From the NCBI GenBank assembly GCA_937969505.1, contig CALBWA010000043.1, positions 1 through 37,107 of the forward strand: DNA of 37,107 nucleotides, written 5' to 3'. This DNA is from an uncultured Erythrobacter sp. (GTDB lineage: Bacteria; Pseudomonadota; Alphaproteobacteria; Sphingomonadales; Sphingomonadaceae). A program made the position numbers and the translations under genes. The notes beneath the pieces are model-generated. The model was not told the DNA's origin, searched no databases, and was given only the letters and a program-made list of their open reading frames with translations. Positions within the stretch are counted from its first letter, which is position 1, and each line of letters opens with the position of its first letter. Below, piece after piece: positions 1-8,358 of the stretch.

Positions 1-834
1 CTGGGGGGCCGGGTCTGGCACGGCGATGATCAGGCGGTCGCCGCTGTCTATGGTGCGATTGCGCTGCGCGATGACAATCCGGCGCTGATGAGAAAGTCGA
101 CCGAGGTGTTCGACCACATCATTGATCAGAATTACACAATGAGCCTGGAGTTCATCGAGCCCGAGGATGGCCATACAGAGGGCACATGCCAAAGACGTTG
201 GTGCTGGGCCGACGCAATCTTTATGGCCCCGCCAGCATGGGCGCTGGCCACCAAAGTCTCGGGCGATCCGCGCTATCTCGATTACGCTGCGAAAGAAACA
301 CGCGCGGTGATCGAGTATTTGCAAGACCCCAAGACCGGATTGCTGTTCCGCGACAGCCGGTATTTCGACGCAAAAACCCCCAATGGCAAACCGGTCTTCT
401 GGAGCCGGGGCAATGGCTGGGTGTTCGCAGGGCTTGCCCGGTTTATCGAGGATATGCCCGCCGACCATCCTGACCGCGCTTTGATGGTGAAGACGTACAA
501 GACGCTCGCCGCCAAACTGATCGAAATTCAGCGCGCAGACGGCTATTGGCCGACGTCGCTGATGGATGCGGAATATCTGACCAATCCCGAAACCAGCGGT
601 ACGGCCTTTTTCGGCTTTGGTCTGGCGTGGGGCCTGAACAACGGCATGATCGAGGGCGCGCAATATGAAGCGGCTCGCGACAGGGCGTGGGATGCGATGC
701 GCAAAGCGACCACAGACAGCGGTAAAGTCGGCTGGGTTCAGCAAATCGGCAAGGATCCGCAGACGACCGATGCCGATACCAGTCAGCTTTACGCAACCGG
801 CGGCATGTTGCTGTTCGCTTCGGAAATGCTCTGA
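1..834 (+). CDS. GH105 unsaturated glucuronyl/rhamnogalacturonyl hydrolase, 5'-truncated by window edge
   Basis: The reading frame is open from the first base, so the N-terminus lies outside the window; 277 residues are visible. Family hallmarks are CWADAIFMAPP, the FWSRGNGWV block, the stretch DGYWPTSLMD followed by ETSGTAFFGFGLAWG, and a KVGWVQ block near the end. These belong to the (alpha/alpha)6-barrel GH88/GH105 fold. GH105 enzymes remove the 4,5-unsaturated uronic acid that polysaccharide lyases leave at the non-reducing end. The next gene, 23 bp downstream, is a lyase-like beta-propeller and the one after is a sulfatase activator, so delta-glucuronyl-rhamnose-3-sulfate from ulvan is a reasonable substrate. 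That substrate is inference; pectin rhamnogalacturonan fragments are the alternative. Whether it carries a signal peptide cannot be seen. Confidence 0.87.
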   Translation: MGGRVWHGDDQAVAAVYGAIALRDDNPALMRKSTEVFDHIIDQNYTMSLEFIEPEDGHTEGTCQRRWCWADAIFMAPPAWALATKVSGDPRYLDYAAKETRAVIEYLQDPKTGLLFRDSRYFDAKTPNGKPVFWSRGNGWVFAGLARFIEDMPADHPDRALMVKTYKTLAAKLIEIQRADGYWPTSLMDAEYLTNPETSGTAFFGFGLAWGLNNGMIEGAQYEAARDRAWDAMRKATTDSGKVGWVQQIGKDPQTTDADTSQLYATGGMLLFASEML

Positions 835-857
835 GCCCCCACGAAAGTCCCACTGTC

Positions 858-2264
858 ATGAAACATTCTCTTCTTCTCGCGGCGGCAGTCACGCTTGGCT
901 TAGGCGGACTTACGGGCTGCAGCAATGCCTATGGTTCGCCAAGTGGCTCTGCGGCCGCACCCATTCAAACTGAACACTTTGCCGATAACGGTTTGGGCAA
1001 TGCGGTTGCCGTGGTTCAGCATCCGGCTGGGGAGCACAAGGACGGCATTACCTATGTGAGCTATCAGGGGCCGCTCGAAGATCCCTACGTGGCATCATAC
1101 AATCACGAGACGGGCCAATGGAGCGGGCCGTTCAAAGCCGGTGTCAGCGCGATGGGCAAAGACCCCACGCGCAAGATTGATAATCACGGCAAACCGACCC
1201 TGATCATTGATGATGCGGGCTTTATCCATATCTTTTTCGGCGGTCATGGCGGCACGCCTGAGCTTGGCAGAAACCCGCTCGGCAATCACCATTATGGTGA
1301 GAACAAACACGTTGTTTCCAAACGCCCGTATGACATCACCGAGTGGGAAGAGCTGGACACAATCCCGCCTTTCGGCACCTATAATCAGGTGGTGAAGATG
1401 GATAATGGCGATATCTATCTGTTCTATCGCCATGGCGCGCATCGCAGCGACTGGGTCTATCACAAATCGACCGACAATGGCCGTACATTCAGCGAGCCGG
1501 TGTCTTTCCTCAAGCACAAACGCCGCAAAGATCTGCAGGCGGTCGACAGTTGGTATCCCTATGTGACCAAAGGACAGGGCGATGAGATCATCGTCAGCTT
1601 TGACTACCATCTGTGCTGGGACGGGGCAGGGGCACCCGATGCGCGCGGCCACACCGCCAACCGTCAGGATCTGTTCTATATGGTCTTTGACACGGGCGAT
1701 GGCAGCTGGCGCAACGTCAAAGGTGAACAGCTGCCCATGCCGCTAACGCGCGAGTTTGCCGAAGACAAGGCGCTGGTCGCCAAATCGGGCGATCTTTGGT
1801 CGTTCAACGCATCGGTCACGCTCGATGATCAGGGGCATCCCCATATAGGCATCACCATGGGTGAGGATCTGGGTGTTTCCAAAGTCGGCGGCCCCAAACA
1901 GATGCGCCATTACCGCTGGAGCGGCAGTGAGTGGGTTGGCGGACAATCGACGAAACTCCCGGTGGGCAATGGCGATCTGGTGGTTGATAACCGCGACGAT
2001 GTCCGCTTTCTGCTGGCATCGCAGAACAGCGCTGGCGACGGTATGATTGCCTGGTGGGAAAGCGATGACGCCGGGGCCAGTTTCAAGCGCACACGCGAGC
2101 TTCTGGTTCGGGACAATGCAAGTTTCGCAATCAGCAGCTTTATCCGCAATGCGCACCCCGATGCGCGTGTAGTGGTCGCCGAAAGAGCGCGAGGTACAGA
2201 TGATCGGCGCATGTATCTTCTGGGTGATGGCGGACCCGTGACACGCCCGATGGAACAGCGCTGA
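858..2264 (+). CDS. Lipoprotein BNR_4-type beta-propeller, probable ulvan lyase (PL24/PL25-like)
   Basis: The 468-residue protein opens with a lipoprotein signal: a hydrophobic stretch from residue 5, then lipobox L18-T-G-C21. The body looks like a seven-bladed propeller of the BNR repeat-containing family (repeated SxDxGxxF-like turns, for example STDNGRTF near 205 and SDDAGASF further on). Candidate active-site residues typical of these lyases are His130 in FFGGHGG, the TYNQ motif at 174-177, Arg191-His192 in YRHGAHR, and Trp232-Tyr233. Ulvan lyases of PL24 and PL25 have this fold and use His/Tyr/Arg for beta-elimination. Flanking GH105 and formylglycine-generating enzyme genes support action on a sulfated uronic-acid polymer. 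Family assignment is from fold-level resemblance only; a non-catalytic glycan-binding propeller remains possible. The lipid anchor would hold it at the outer membrane, with orientation unknown. Confidence 0.68.
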   Translation: MKHSLLLAAAVTLGLGGLTGCSNAYGSPSGSAAAPIQTEHFADNGLGNAVAVVQHPAGEHKDGITYVSYQGPLEDPYVASYNHETGQWSGPFKAGVSAMGKDPTRKIDNHGKPTLIIDDAGFIHIFFGGHGGTPELGRNPLGNHHYGENKHVVSKRPYDITEWEELDTIPPFGTYNQVVKMDNGDIYLFYRHGAHRSDWVYHKSTDNGRTFSEPVSFLKHKRRKDLQAVDSWYPYVTKGQGDEIIVSFDYHLCWDGAGAPDARGHTANRQDLFYMVFDTGDGSWRNVKGEQLPMPLTREFAEDKALVAKSGDLWSFNASVTLDDQGHPHIGITMGEDLGVSKVGGPKQMRHYRWSGSEWVGGQSTKLPVGNGDLVVDNRDDVRFLLASQNSAGDGMIAWWESDDAGASFKRTRELLVRDNASFAISSFIRNAHPDARVVVAERARGTDDRRMYLLGDGGPVTRPMEQR

Positions 2265-2273
2265 ACCGGTTTG

Positions 2274-3326
2274 ATGAGACGATATCCAATCAGGAGCTTT
2301 ATTCGAGCGAAGCGCGGATTTTTTGCGGTCAGTTCTGCTTTGTGTTTGGCTGCGTGCGGCGCGTCAGAAGTGGATGAGAGCGCCGAGCTGCAGGCAACTG
2401 CCGCGAGTGACTTTGCCGCGACGGTGACGTGCAACACACCTTCCAGCATGCGTGTCCGGATCGATGGCGGAACCTTCATTATGGGCAGCAACGCTGTTTA
2501 TGCGGAAGAAAGCCTGGAGCGGGAAACAAGGGTCGATGGCTTCTGGATCGATCCGCATGAAGTGACCAACGGCCAGTTCGCAGAATTTGTCGAGGCGACA
2601 GGGTATCAGACCGTGGCCGAAAAACCTGTCGATCCGGCGCAGTTCGGCGTGCCGGTCGAGCAAATCCCGCCATTCATGCTGGAGCCGGGTTCTGCCGTTT
2701 TTACACCGCCTGGCAGTCCATCACGAAACTACAGCGATTGGTGGGAATATTTGCCCGGCGCAAATTGGCGTAAACCCTATGGCCCGCAAGGTCCCGATGC
2801 GCGACCCGATCAGCCGGTGGTGCATCTGGCATGGGACGATATGCACGCTTATGCCGAGTGGAAGGGCGGGCGCATTCCTACCGAAGCCGAGTGGGAATAT
2901 GCGGCGAGCGCAGGCGCTGAAAAATACACAGAGCAACCCGATCCGGGCCTCGCAAACAGCTGGCAAGGCGTATTTCCTGTCGTCAATGAAGGCAGTGACG
3001 GCTTCAAGGGAATTGCACCTGTCGGCTGTTTCGAACCGAACGCAAGCGGGCTTTATGATATGGTCGGCAATGTGTGGGAAGTGACCGCCGACTATTATCG
3101 GGCAGGGCATGACCCCGCAGACCAGACCAATCCGCGCGGACCCAGTGAAAACGCGGCCTATGATCCGCTCAATCCCGGTTTTGCCAGCCGCGTGATGAAA
3201 GGGGGCAGTTACCTTTGCGCCCCAAATTATTGCCAGCGTTATCGCCCTGAAAGCCGGCAAGGACGCGACGCCGGACTGGGCGCATCAAATGTCGGTTTCA
3301 GGCTTGTTTACGACAGCGCAGAATAA
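2274..3326 (+). CDS. Lipoprotein formylglycine-generating enzyme (FGE/SUMF1 family)
   Basis: Starting at ATG 2274 (a TTG three bases earlier is the alternative; neither has a clear ribosome site) gives 350 residues. A basic n-region, a hydrophobic core and the lipobox L-A-A-C (Cys28) predict a lipoprotein. The rest is an FGE-sulfatase domain: MGSN near 70, EVTNGQFAEFV near 97, GGRIPTEAEWEYAA near 198, LYDMVGNVWEV near 260, and the terminal block GGSYLCAPNYCQRYR followed by SNVGFR. The two cysteines (Cys315 and Cys320) have the five-residue spacing of the catalytic copper-binding pair in FGE, so an active oxidase is expected. FGE converts a Cys in sulfatases to formylglycine. It follows the lyase stop by 9 bp and is probably co-transcribed. 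No sulfatase is in view; one may lie upstream of the window. Confidence 0.85.
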   Translation: MRRYPIRSFIRAKRGFFAVSSALCLAACGASEVDESAELQATAASDFAATVTCNTPSSMRVRIDGGTFIMGSNAVYAEESLERETRVDGFWIDPHEVTNGQFAEFVEATGYQTVAEKPVDPAQFGVPVEQIPPFMLEPGSAVFTPPGSPSRNYSDWWEYLPGANWRKPYGPQGPDARPDQPVVHLAWDDMHAYAEWKGGRIPTEAEWEYAASAGAEKYTEQPDPGLANSWQGVFPVVNEGSDGFKGIAPVGCFEPNASGLYDMVGNVWEVTADYYRAGHDPADQTNPRGPSENAAYDPLNPGFASRVMKGGSYLCAPNYCQRYRPESRQGRDAGLGASNVGFRLVYDSAE

Positions 3327-3355
3327 GTAGCGGGGCAGGGGGGGTAGCCTGGGTT

Positions 3356-4480
3356 TCAACGCCCTGGGAACAGCGTCTCTCGAACCAGCTTCGGATCTAG
3401 CGTAAAATGGCTCGCGCTGGTGGAGGCAATCACGTCTTCCAACGCGCTGGTCGGTTTCAGATCGCGCGCCTGATACAGATCGCTCTGCCTCAGGCCGGGC
3501 CAGTCGCCGAGCACTTTGCCGCCACCCAGCGATCCGCCGTAAAGCAGGGTTGCTGAACCTGTGCCATGATCGGTCCCATTGGTTCCATTGATGGAGGCTG
3601 TGCGCCCGAATTCTGTGGCGACGATCACCAATGTGTCTGCCCAAAGATCGCCCATGCCGCTTTTCAGCGCGTCGATCATCGTGTCGAGGTTGCGCAGCTC
3701 GCGTCCAAGGCGCTGGCGCTGACCATTATGTGTATCCCAGCCGTTGGTTTCGATCATGGCGATGCGCGCGCCGTCTTCGCCCGAAAGCATGCGCGCAGCC
3801 AATGCGCCGACATCGGCGGCCTGCCGCATATTTCCGCTGCCATTCATCCCTTCAGCCATGGCGCGGGTCGCAAGGCTTTTTTCCCACAACATATGCAACC
3901 GTTCGTCACCCATATAGAGTTGGCCAACCCGTCGCATGTAATCGTCTGCCGCATCGGGCAGCCGCGAAGGCGCGTATGAACCGGCCTTGTGACTCCCCTG
4001 AAGAGCCAAGGGGATGTTCTGAGCGATGGCAATGCCAGAAGCTTGCGCATCGGGCAGCATCCCGACAAGGCGGTTAAGCCAGCCATCTTTGCGTTCATAA
4101 GGACGCGTTCCGCCGCTTTCGAGCACGTTTTGTCCGTCGAAATGTGACCGGTCGCGGTAAGTGGAAGCAACGGCATGGACTGCCATCATTTCTCCGCTTG
4201 CAAACATTTCAGCTGAGCGCTCAAGAGCGGGGTGAAGGGCAAAAAGGCCGCCGATGAGCGGAGCATCAGCGTAATCTTCCGCCAGCATGCCGCGTAGGCT
4301 TGCATAATTGGGATCGCCGACGGGTGCGATTATGCCAAGGCCATCTGCGGCCCCGCGCTGCAACACAAAGACCAGTCGTTTTGATCCGATGCCGCCAGCG
4401 GCAAAGGCCACTCTGGGTAGCATGGACGCGCCAATAACAGCGGCCGATCCGCCAAGCATGTTTCGCCGGTTTATAATCAT
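3356..4480 (-). CDS. DUF1501 family exported protein (Tat signal)
   Basis: This 374-residue protein begins INRRNML followed by a hydrophobic stretch and AFA-A, a twin-arginine signal peptide, so it is likely exported folded to the periplasm. The mature part matches the DUF1501 family (alkaline phosphatase/sulfatase-like superfamily): VFVLQRGAADGL near the start, FGRTASINGTNGTDHG and a glycine-rich GGSLGGGKVLGDWPGL block. I chose ATG 4480 because it overlaps the TGA of the upstream gene as ATGA, the usual sign of translational coupling; a GTG two codons earlier (4486) is also open. DUF1501 proteins nearly always travel with DUF1800 partners, as here. The biochemical function is not established. 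It converges on the FGE gene with only 29 bp between them. Confidence 0.85.
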   Translation of the reverse strand: MIINRRNMLGGSAAVIGASMLPRVAFAAGGIGSKRLVFVLQRGAADGLGIIAPVGDPNYASLRGMLAEDYADAPLIGGLFALHPALERSAEMFASGEMMAVHAVASTYRDRSHFDGQNVLESGGTRPYERKDGWLNRLVGMLPDAQASGIAIAQNIPLALQGSHKAGSYAPSRLPDAADDYMRRVGQLYMGDERLHMLWEKSLATRAMAEGMNGSGNMRQAADVGALAARMLSGEDGARIAMIETNGWDTHNGQRQRLGRELRNLDTMIDALKSGMGDLWADTLVIVATEFGRTASINGTNGTDHGTGSATLLYGGSLGGGKVLGDWPGLRQSDLYQARDLKPTSALEDVIASTSASHFTLDPKLVRETLFPGR

Positions 4481-5847
4481 CGCCACATTGCCTCCGGGCT
4501 TGCCAGCATAAGCGCCATTGCCTGTGCCGGACTTTCTGCGCGTGCAACCGCGGTCGCACTGTTCTTGCTCCAGGCATCGTCATAAAGCAGTGGGCCAAGG
4601 GTCCGAGCGTCAAACCGGGAACCACGTCGGCCGAAGGTCTGGGCCGCCTCCACACGCCGATGGAGCGCTTCAGGCGCAGCCCAAGCTGACGCCTTGTCGT
4701 CGAAGCCAGCAGGCGAACCGGGTTTCCATAAATCCTGGCCAAGATTGATCATCACACGCCGGGCCTGCATCGCTTCGAATTGATCCGTGTCGATTGCGCG
4801 CAAGGACGCGATACTCCACTCCCATGGGGTAAGGAATTTTTGCCGCTTGGTCTGCCAAACTTCGGGGGCATCAATCAGGGACAACGTAACAGCACGCAGA
4901 TCTCCGCCTGTTTTGAGAAAAGTCTCCTCCAAGCGATTGACCAGAGATGCGGCAGGTTCATCAGTCGAGAAATGCCGCGCCAATTTAGTGGCAATATGTT
5001 TCGCTGTCGCTGGGTGTGCTGCCAGATCATCGAGAATGCGTATCGCTTCACGGGCACCTTCCTCACGATAGGTTGTGCCCAGCACAGTCTTTGAACCGGG
5101 CTCGTGCAGCTGGCCCACAAAAGCATAAGTTCGGTCTGCTCCTTCCCGTTCGCCAGTATTGCGCCCGCGGCGCAGGACGGGAACCGTGTGACCCGTCAGC
5201 GCCTTGGCAAATTCTGTGACATCACTCTGGGTATAGCCCGAGCGAACACCCAGGGTGTGCAGTTCCAATATCTCTCGCGCCAGATTTTCGTTCAGGCCAG
5301 CGCGTCGCCTGCCGCGCTGCGCGGCTGCTTGTCCGCGGCGACTGTTGGGGCCAATGGATTGGGCTTGATCAAGATAGATCAGCATGGCCGGGTGGCTCTC
5401 CACCGCCTTCAACATATCGGAAAATCGGCCAAAGATGTGAGGTCGGATCACTTCGGCTTCAAAACTGCCGGCAAGCGGACCTGCGCCCTGTTTCTCGGTC
5501 GAAATGGCGAAATGATTGGCCCAGAAATGTACCAATCGTTCGGCGAAGGGCGACGAGGTATGCACCGCCAATTCGATGCGCGCGCCGATTGCATCTCGCA
5601 AATGGCTTCGCAATGCACGCCGAGCTGTCCGCTTGGTGTCTTCATCATCATTGCGAAGCTTGCGAAAGGCTCCGAATTGTCGAGCGATTAATTGTGAATC
5701 AGGCAGGTCCGCGAGGGCGACCGGCCGGCTGTCATAGTCATCGATCTGTTGTCTTAGCCAAGCCTTTGGCGATCCGGCTGGTGCAGCCGATGGCCGGTGG
5801 CCGTAGCCAAACCGTGTCGCGGCGATACTCCATGAATGGCTATCCAT
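4477..5847 (-). CDS. DUF1800 family protein
   Basis: A 456-residue protein of the DUF1800 family. Visible family blocks include ATRFGYGHR at the N-terminus, LVHFWANHFAIS, NENLAREILELHTLGV, YTQSDVTEFAKALTGH and the ARHFSTDEPA block. The start is ATG 5847: just upstream on this strand is an excellent ribosome site (GGAGGAGGT, complement of 5851-5859), whereas the longer frame to 5898 has none. Its stop overlaps the DUF1501 start by 4 bases. No convincing signal peptide is seen in this version, so export of the pair may rely on the Tat signal of DUF1501, which is inference. The function of the family is unknown. The 146 bp between this gene and the helicase gene hold no promoter I can defend. 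Confidence 0.88.
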   Translation of the reverse strand: MDSHSWSIAATRFGYGHRPSAAPAGSPKAWLRQQIDDYDSRPVALADLPDSQLIARQFGAFRKLRNDDEDTKRTARRALRSHLRDAIGARIELAVHTSSPFAERLVHFWANHFAISTEKQGAGPLAGSFEAEVIRPHIFGRFSDMLKAVESHPAMLIYLDQAQSIGPNSRRGQAAAQRGRRRAGLNENLAREILELHTLGVRSGYTQSDVTEFAKALTGHTVPVLRRGRNTGEREGADRTYAFVGQLHEPGSKTVLGTTYREEGAREAIRILDDLAAHPATAKHIATKLARHFSTDEPAASLVNRLEETFLKTGGDLRAVTLSLIDAPEVWQTKRQKFLTPWEWSIASLRAIDTDQFEAMQARRVMINLGQDLWKPGSPAGFDDKASAWAAPEALHRRVEAAQTFGRRGSRFDARTLGPLLYDDAWSKNSATAVARAESPAQAMALMLASPEAMWR

Positions 5848-5993
5848 TCGACCTCCTCCATTTGCAGGCAGAAAATCATGTGTCGCAGGTGAAGACAAGC
5901 ATCGTTTTGTCGCAGATTGTCACATGCCGCAGGGACCAGACTTTTTACCTCGCATCGCGCGAAGGCTATTGCTTAGAATACACTTGACTAGCC

Positions 5994-7973
5994 TCAGTCA
6001 GCTGCGCGTGGCTTGGGCTTGGGCTTGCCAGCCTTGCGATGATTGCCGGGTTTGCCACGGTCCTTTGATTTGATCTTCTTCTTGCCCGGGTTGCGATCGG
6101 GATTGCCCGAATGGGGGTTTGCAAAGGGGTCTGCCTTGGCTGGGCCAGATGCCCCCGATGCATTACTGCTGCTTACCGGAGCCTTCCTAGGGCCCTTGCC
6201 CTTGAAGTTTGCCGTCTGCTTGCCTGCAAATTTGCCGCGCGATTGGCCGGGCTTGCCCGGATTGGCGGAATGACCGGCGGGTCCGGATGGTCCGCGTGAG
6301 GGGCGCGGTTTAACTCGCGGACCAGGCTTTGGGCTGCCCCGGCGGTTGGGTCTGGGGACAGAGCGGGGGCCATGCTCTGACACTTCAAAGCGAATGTTTT
6401 CCTCATCGCTATCGCCACCGGCAGTCCGCTGCGCTGCATCGGCAAACTTGTCAGCAATTGCGCGCGGTATCTGGAAGTGGGTTTCATCATGCCCAATGCG
6501 GATCGCGCCGATTTCATTGCGCGTGATATGCCCACGGCGACATAGCAAAGGCAGGATCCAGCGCGGATCAGCATTGTCCTTGCGGCCGATATCCATGCGG
6601 AACCACACCGTGTCTTCGAAGCCGGGGCGATGGCGGTCCTGCTGCGCCGCACGGCGGGCCTCAGGCGTGTTGGGCATCAATTCCTCTGGCTCGGGCATTT
6701 TCGAACTGTGTGCATGCACCAGCATTGCGGCCAGCTCGGCCGGGCTGCGCTGTTCCATCAGCTTGGTAGCAAGCGCATGGTCGGCTTCGGTAACTTCAAC
6801 CGGCTGAAGCAAGGTTTCGAGCAACCGTTCGCGGTCCTTGGCCATTATCGCCTCGCGATCAGGGGCATCGGTCCACAAGGCCTTGATCTTCGCCCGTTGA
6901 AGCATGCTTTCGACCCGGCGGCGACGGGGAAACGGCACAATCAGGACAGCAGTGCCCTTCTTTCCGGCTCGGCCCGTGCGGCCAGACCGATGTTGCAGGG
7001 CCTCTGCATCGCGCGGAATATCAACATGAACCACGAGGCTGAGCGAGGGCAGATCAATGCCGCGCGCAGCAACATCTGTGGCAACGCACACCCGCGCTCG
7101 CCTGTCGCGCAAGGCTTGCAACGCCTGATTGCGTTCCTGCTGCGAATGTTCGCCCGACAAGGCGACGACGCTGAACCCACGCTCTTGCAAGGTTGCGTGA
7201 AGACGCCGGACCGCATCGCGGGTGGCGCAGAAAAGGATCGCTGTTTCCGCCTCATGAAAGCGCAGCAGATTGACCACAGCATTTTCAACTTCGGGGGGCG
7301 ATACAGTCACAGCCTGATAGGAAATGTCTTCGTGGCTTCGGCCCTTGTCGACCGTTGCGATGCGCAAAGCATTGTTTTGATAGCGTTTGGCCAACGCCTC
7401 GATTGGTCGCGGCATGGTTGCTGAAAACAAAAGCGTGCGCCGCTGATCGGGCGAGGCGTCCAGAATGGCTTCAAGCTCGTCGCGGAAACCCATGTCGAGC
7501 ATCTCGTCCGCTTCGTCGAGGACCACGGCGGCAAGGGCTGACAGGTCCAGAGCGCCGCGTTCGAGATGGTCGCGCAAGCGCCCGGGCGTGCCGACAACAA
7601 TATTGGCACCTGACCGCAAGTTCTTGCGTTCTTGCGACGGGTTCATCCCGCCCACACAGGTTGCCATACGGGCCCCTGTTTTCTCGTACAGCCAGCCAAG
7701 TTCGCGACTGACCTGCAGCGCCAGCTCGCGCGTGGGAGCGATAACCAGTGCAAGCGGCCCTTCGGCATGACGCATCGCGCCTTTATCGTTCAGCAATTGC
7801 TCGGCCATGGCCAATCCGAAGGCGACCGTTTTGCCCGAGCCGGTTTGGGCCGAAACAATCACATCGCGGCCGCTTGCCTCGCTTTCCAACACGGCAGATT
7901 GCACATCGGTCGGCTGCTCGTAGCCACGAGCGGCAAGGGCTTCGCGAAGCTGCAGGGGCAGGGCATCAAACAT
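5994..7973 (-). CDS. DEAD-box ATP-dependent RNA helicase with DbpA-type RNA-binding domain
   Basis: The 659-residue protein carries the full helicase motif set: Q-motif region near 20-24, Walker A AQTGSGKT at 42-49, PTREL at 80-84, DEAD at 153-156, SAT at 184-186, and HRSGRTGRAG for motif VI. After the two RecA domains comes a DbpA/CsdA-like RNA-binding domain (about residues 465-525, FRMDIGRKDNADPRWI and the following ITRNEIGAI). A basic, low-complexity Pro/Gly/Lys tail of roughly 120 residues ends the protein. The architecture is that of DeaD/CsdA-like helicases for ribosome assembly and mRNA remodelling, often cold-induced. The start is the ATG at 7973; the ribosome site is weak. A seven-codon frame (ATG at 7989, stop ending 7966) overlaps the start, and a 21-bp near-palindrome lies 27 bases upstream. 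Confidence 0.93.
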   Translation of the reverse strand: MFDALPLQLREALAARGYEQPTDVQSAVLESEASGRDVIVSAQTGSGKTVAFGLAMAEQLLNDKGAMRHAEGPLALVIAPTRELALQVSRELGWLYEKTGARMATCVGGMNPSQERKNLRSGANIVVGTPGRLRDHLERGALDLSALAAVVLDEADEMLDMGFRDELEAILDASPDQRRTLLFSATMPRPIEALAKRYQNNALRIATVDKGRSHEDISYQAVTVSPPEVENAVVNLLRFHEAETAILFCATRDAVRRLHATLQERGFSVVALSGEHSQQERNQALQALRDRRARVCVATDVAARGIDLPSLSLVVHVDIPRDAEALQHRSGRTGRAGKKGTAVLIVPFPRRRRVESMLQRAKIKALWTDAPDREAIMAKDRERLLETLLQPVEVTEADHALATKLMEQRSPAELAAMLVHAHSSKMPEPEELMPNTPEARRAAQQDRHRPGFEDTVWFRMDIGRKDNADPRWILPLLCRRGHITRNEIGAIRIGHDETHFQIPRAIADKFADAAQRTAGGDSDEENIRFEVSEHGPRSVPRPNRRGSPKPGPRVKPRPSRGPSGPAGHSANPGKPGQSRGKFAGKQTANFKGKGPRKAPVSSSNASGASGPAKADPFANPHSGNPDRNPGKKKIKSKDRGKPGNHRKAGKPKPKPRAAD

Positions 7974-8000
7974 ATTTCAGAACTTTCATATCGGTATGGT

Positions 8001-8021
8001 GCTGCCTTGCGGCAACGCAGC
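8001..8021. repeat. 21-bp near-perfect palindrome in helicase leader
   Basis: Arms 8001-8010 and 8012-8021 pair at 9 of 10 positions around a single central base (GCTGC...GCAGC outside, TTGC...GCAA inside, one C/C mismatch at 8006/8016). It lies 27 bases before the helicase ATG, so it would be a stem in the 5' leader or a DNA operator. The function is inferred from position only. Confidence 0.5.
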
Positions 8022-8324
8022 GGTTCGCACGACCGAACTGTTTATCGCTGGCGGTCATGAATGCGGCATCAAACGCGCTGAATGACCTGAGAAAAAGGCG
8101 CGGTGGCATCGCTGTCGAGTGCAACGCGACGCGGATCAGAGTGAGTAAGGGACAAGCCCGCTCGGCAAGAGCAGGTCTGCATATGGCGCGCCGATAGGGC
8201 AATTGTACCGTGATAGGCAAATGGTATCTTGCAAACGCGACGGCGCTCAGCTCCGGACATACCTATTCAAGCGCGAGATCAAGCCCTTGTTGGACACATT
8301 TGTGCTGCACATGCGAATGCTCGT

Positions 8325-8352
8325 TTGACGTGGCACGCATTCGCTTTATGTC
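8325..8352 (+). promoter_or_regulatory. Weak candidate promoter for otsB operon
   Basis: TTGACG at 8325-8330, a 16-bp spacer and TATGTC at 8347-8352 resemble -35 and -10 boxes. Transcription would begin near 8359, which is the A of the otsB ATG. This fits with the absence of any ribosome site there and would make a leaderless transcript. The -10 is poor, so this is tentative. Confidence 0.25.
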
Positions 8353-8358
8353 AGCTGC

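Larger units (their letters stand above)
7974..8358. other. Divergent intergenic region between helicase and trehalose operon
   Basis: This 385-bp stretch has no credible gene. Small open frames on both strands lack ribosome sites and recognisable domains. It must hold the promoters for both flanking transcripts. I can point only to a near-palindrome at 8001-8021 in the helicase leader and a weak promoter-like pair just before otsB. No EcfG-type GGAAC...GTT site was found here, although trehalose genes are often under that sigma factor in alphaproteobacteria. Confidence 0.6.

Noticed and set aside
2291..2303. AGGAG followed by ATT inside the FGE gene as an alternative start
   Set aside because: Starting there would cut into the basic n-region of the lipoprotein signal, and an ATG and a TTG are available just upstream.
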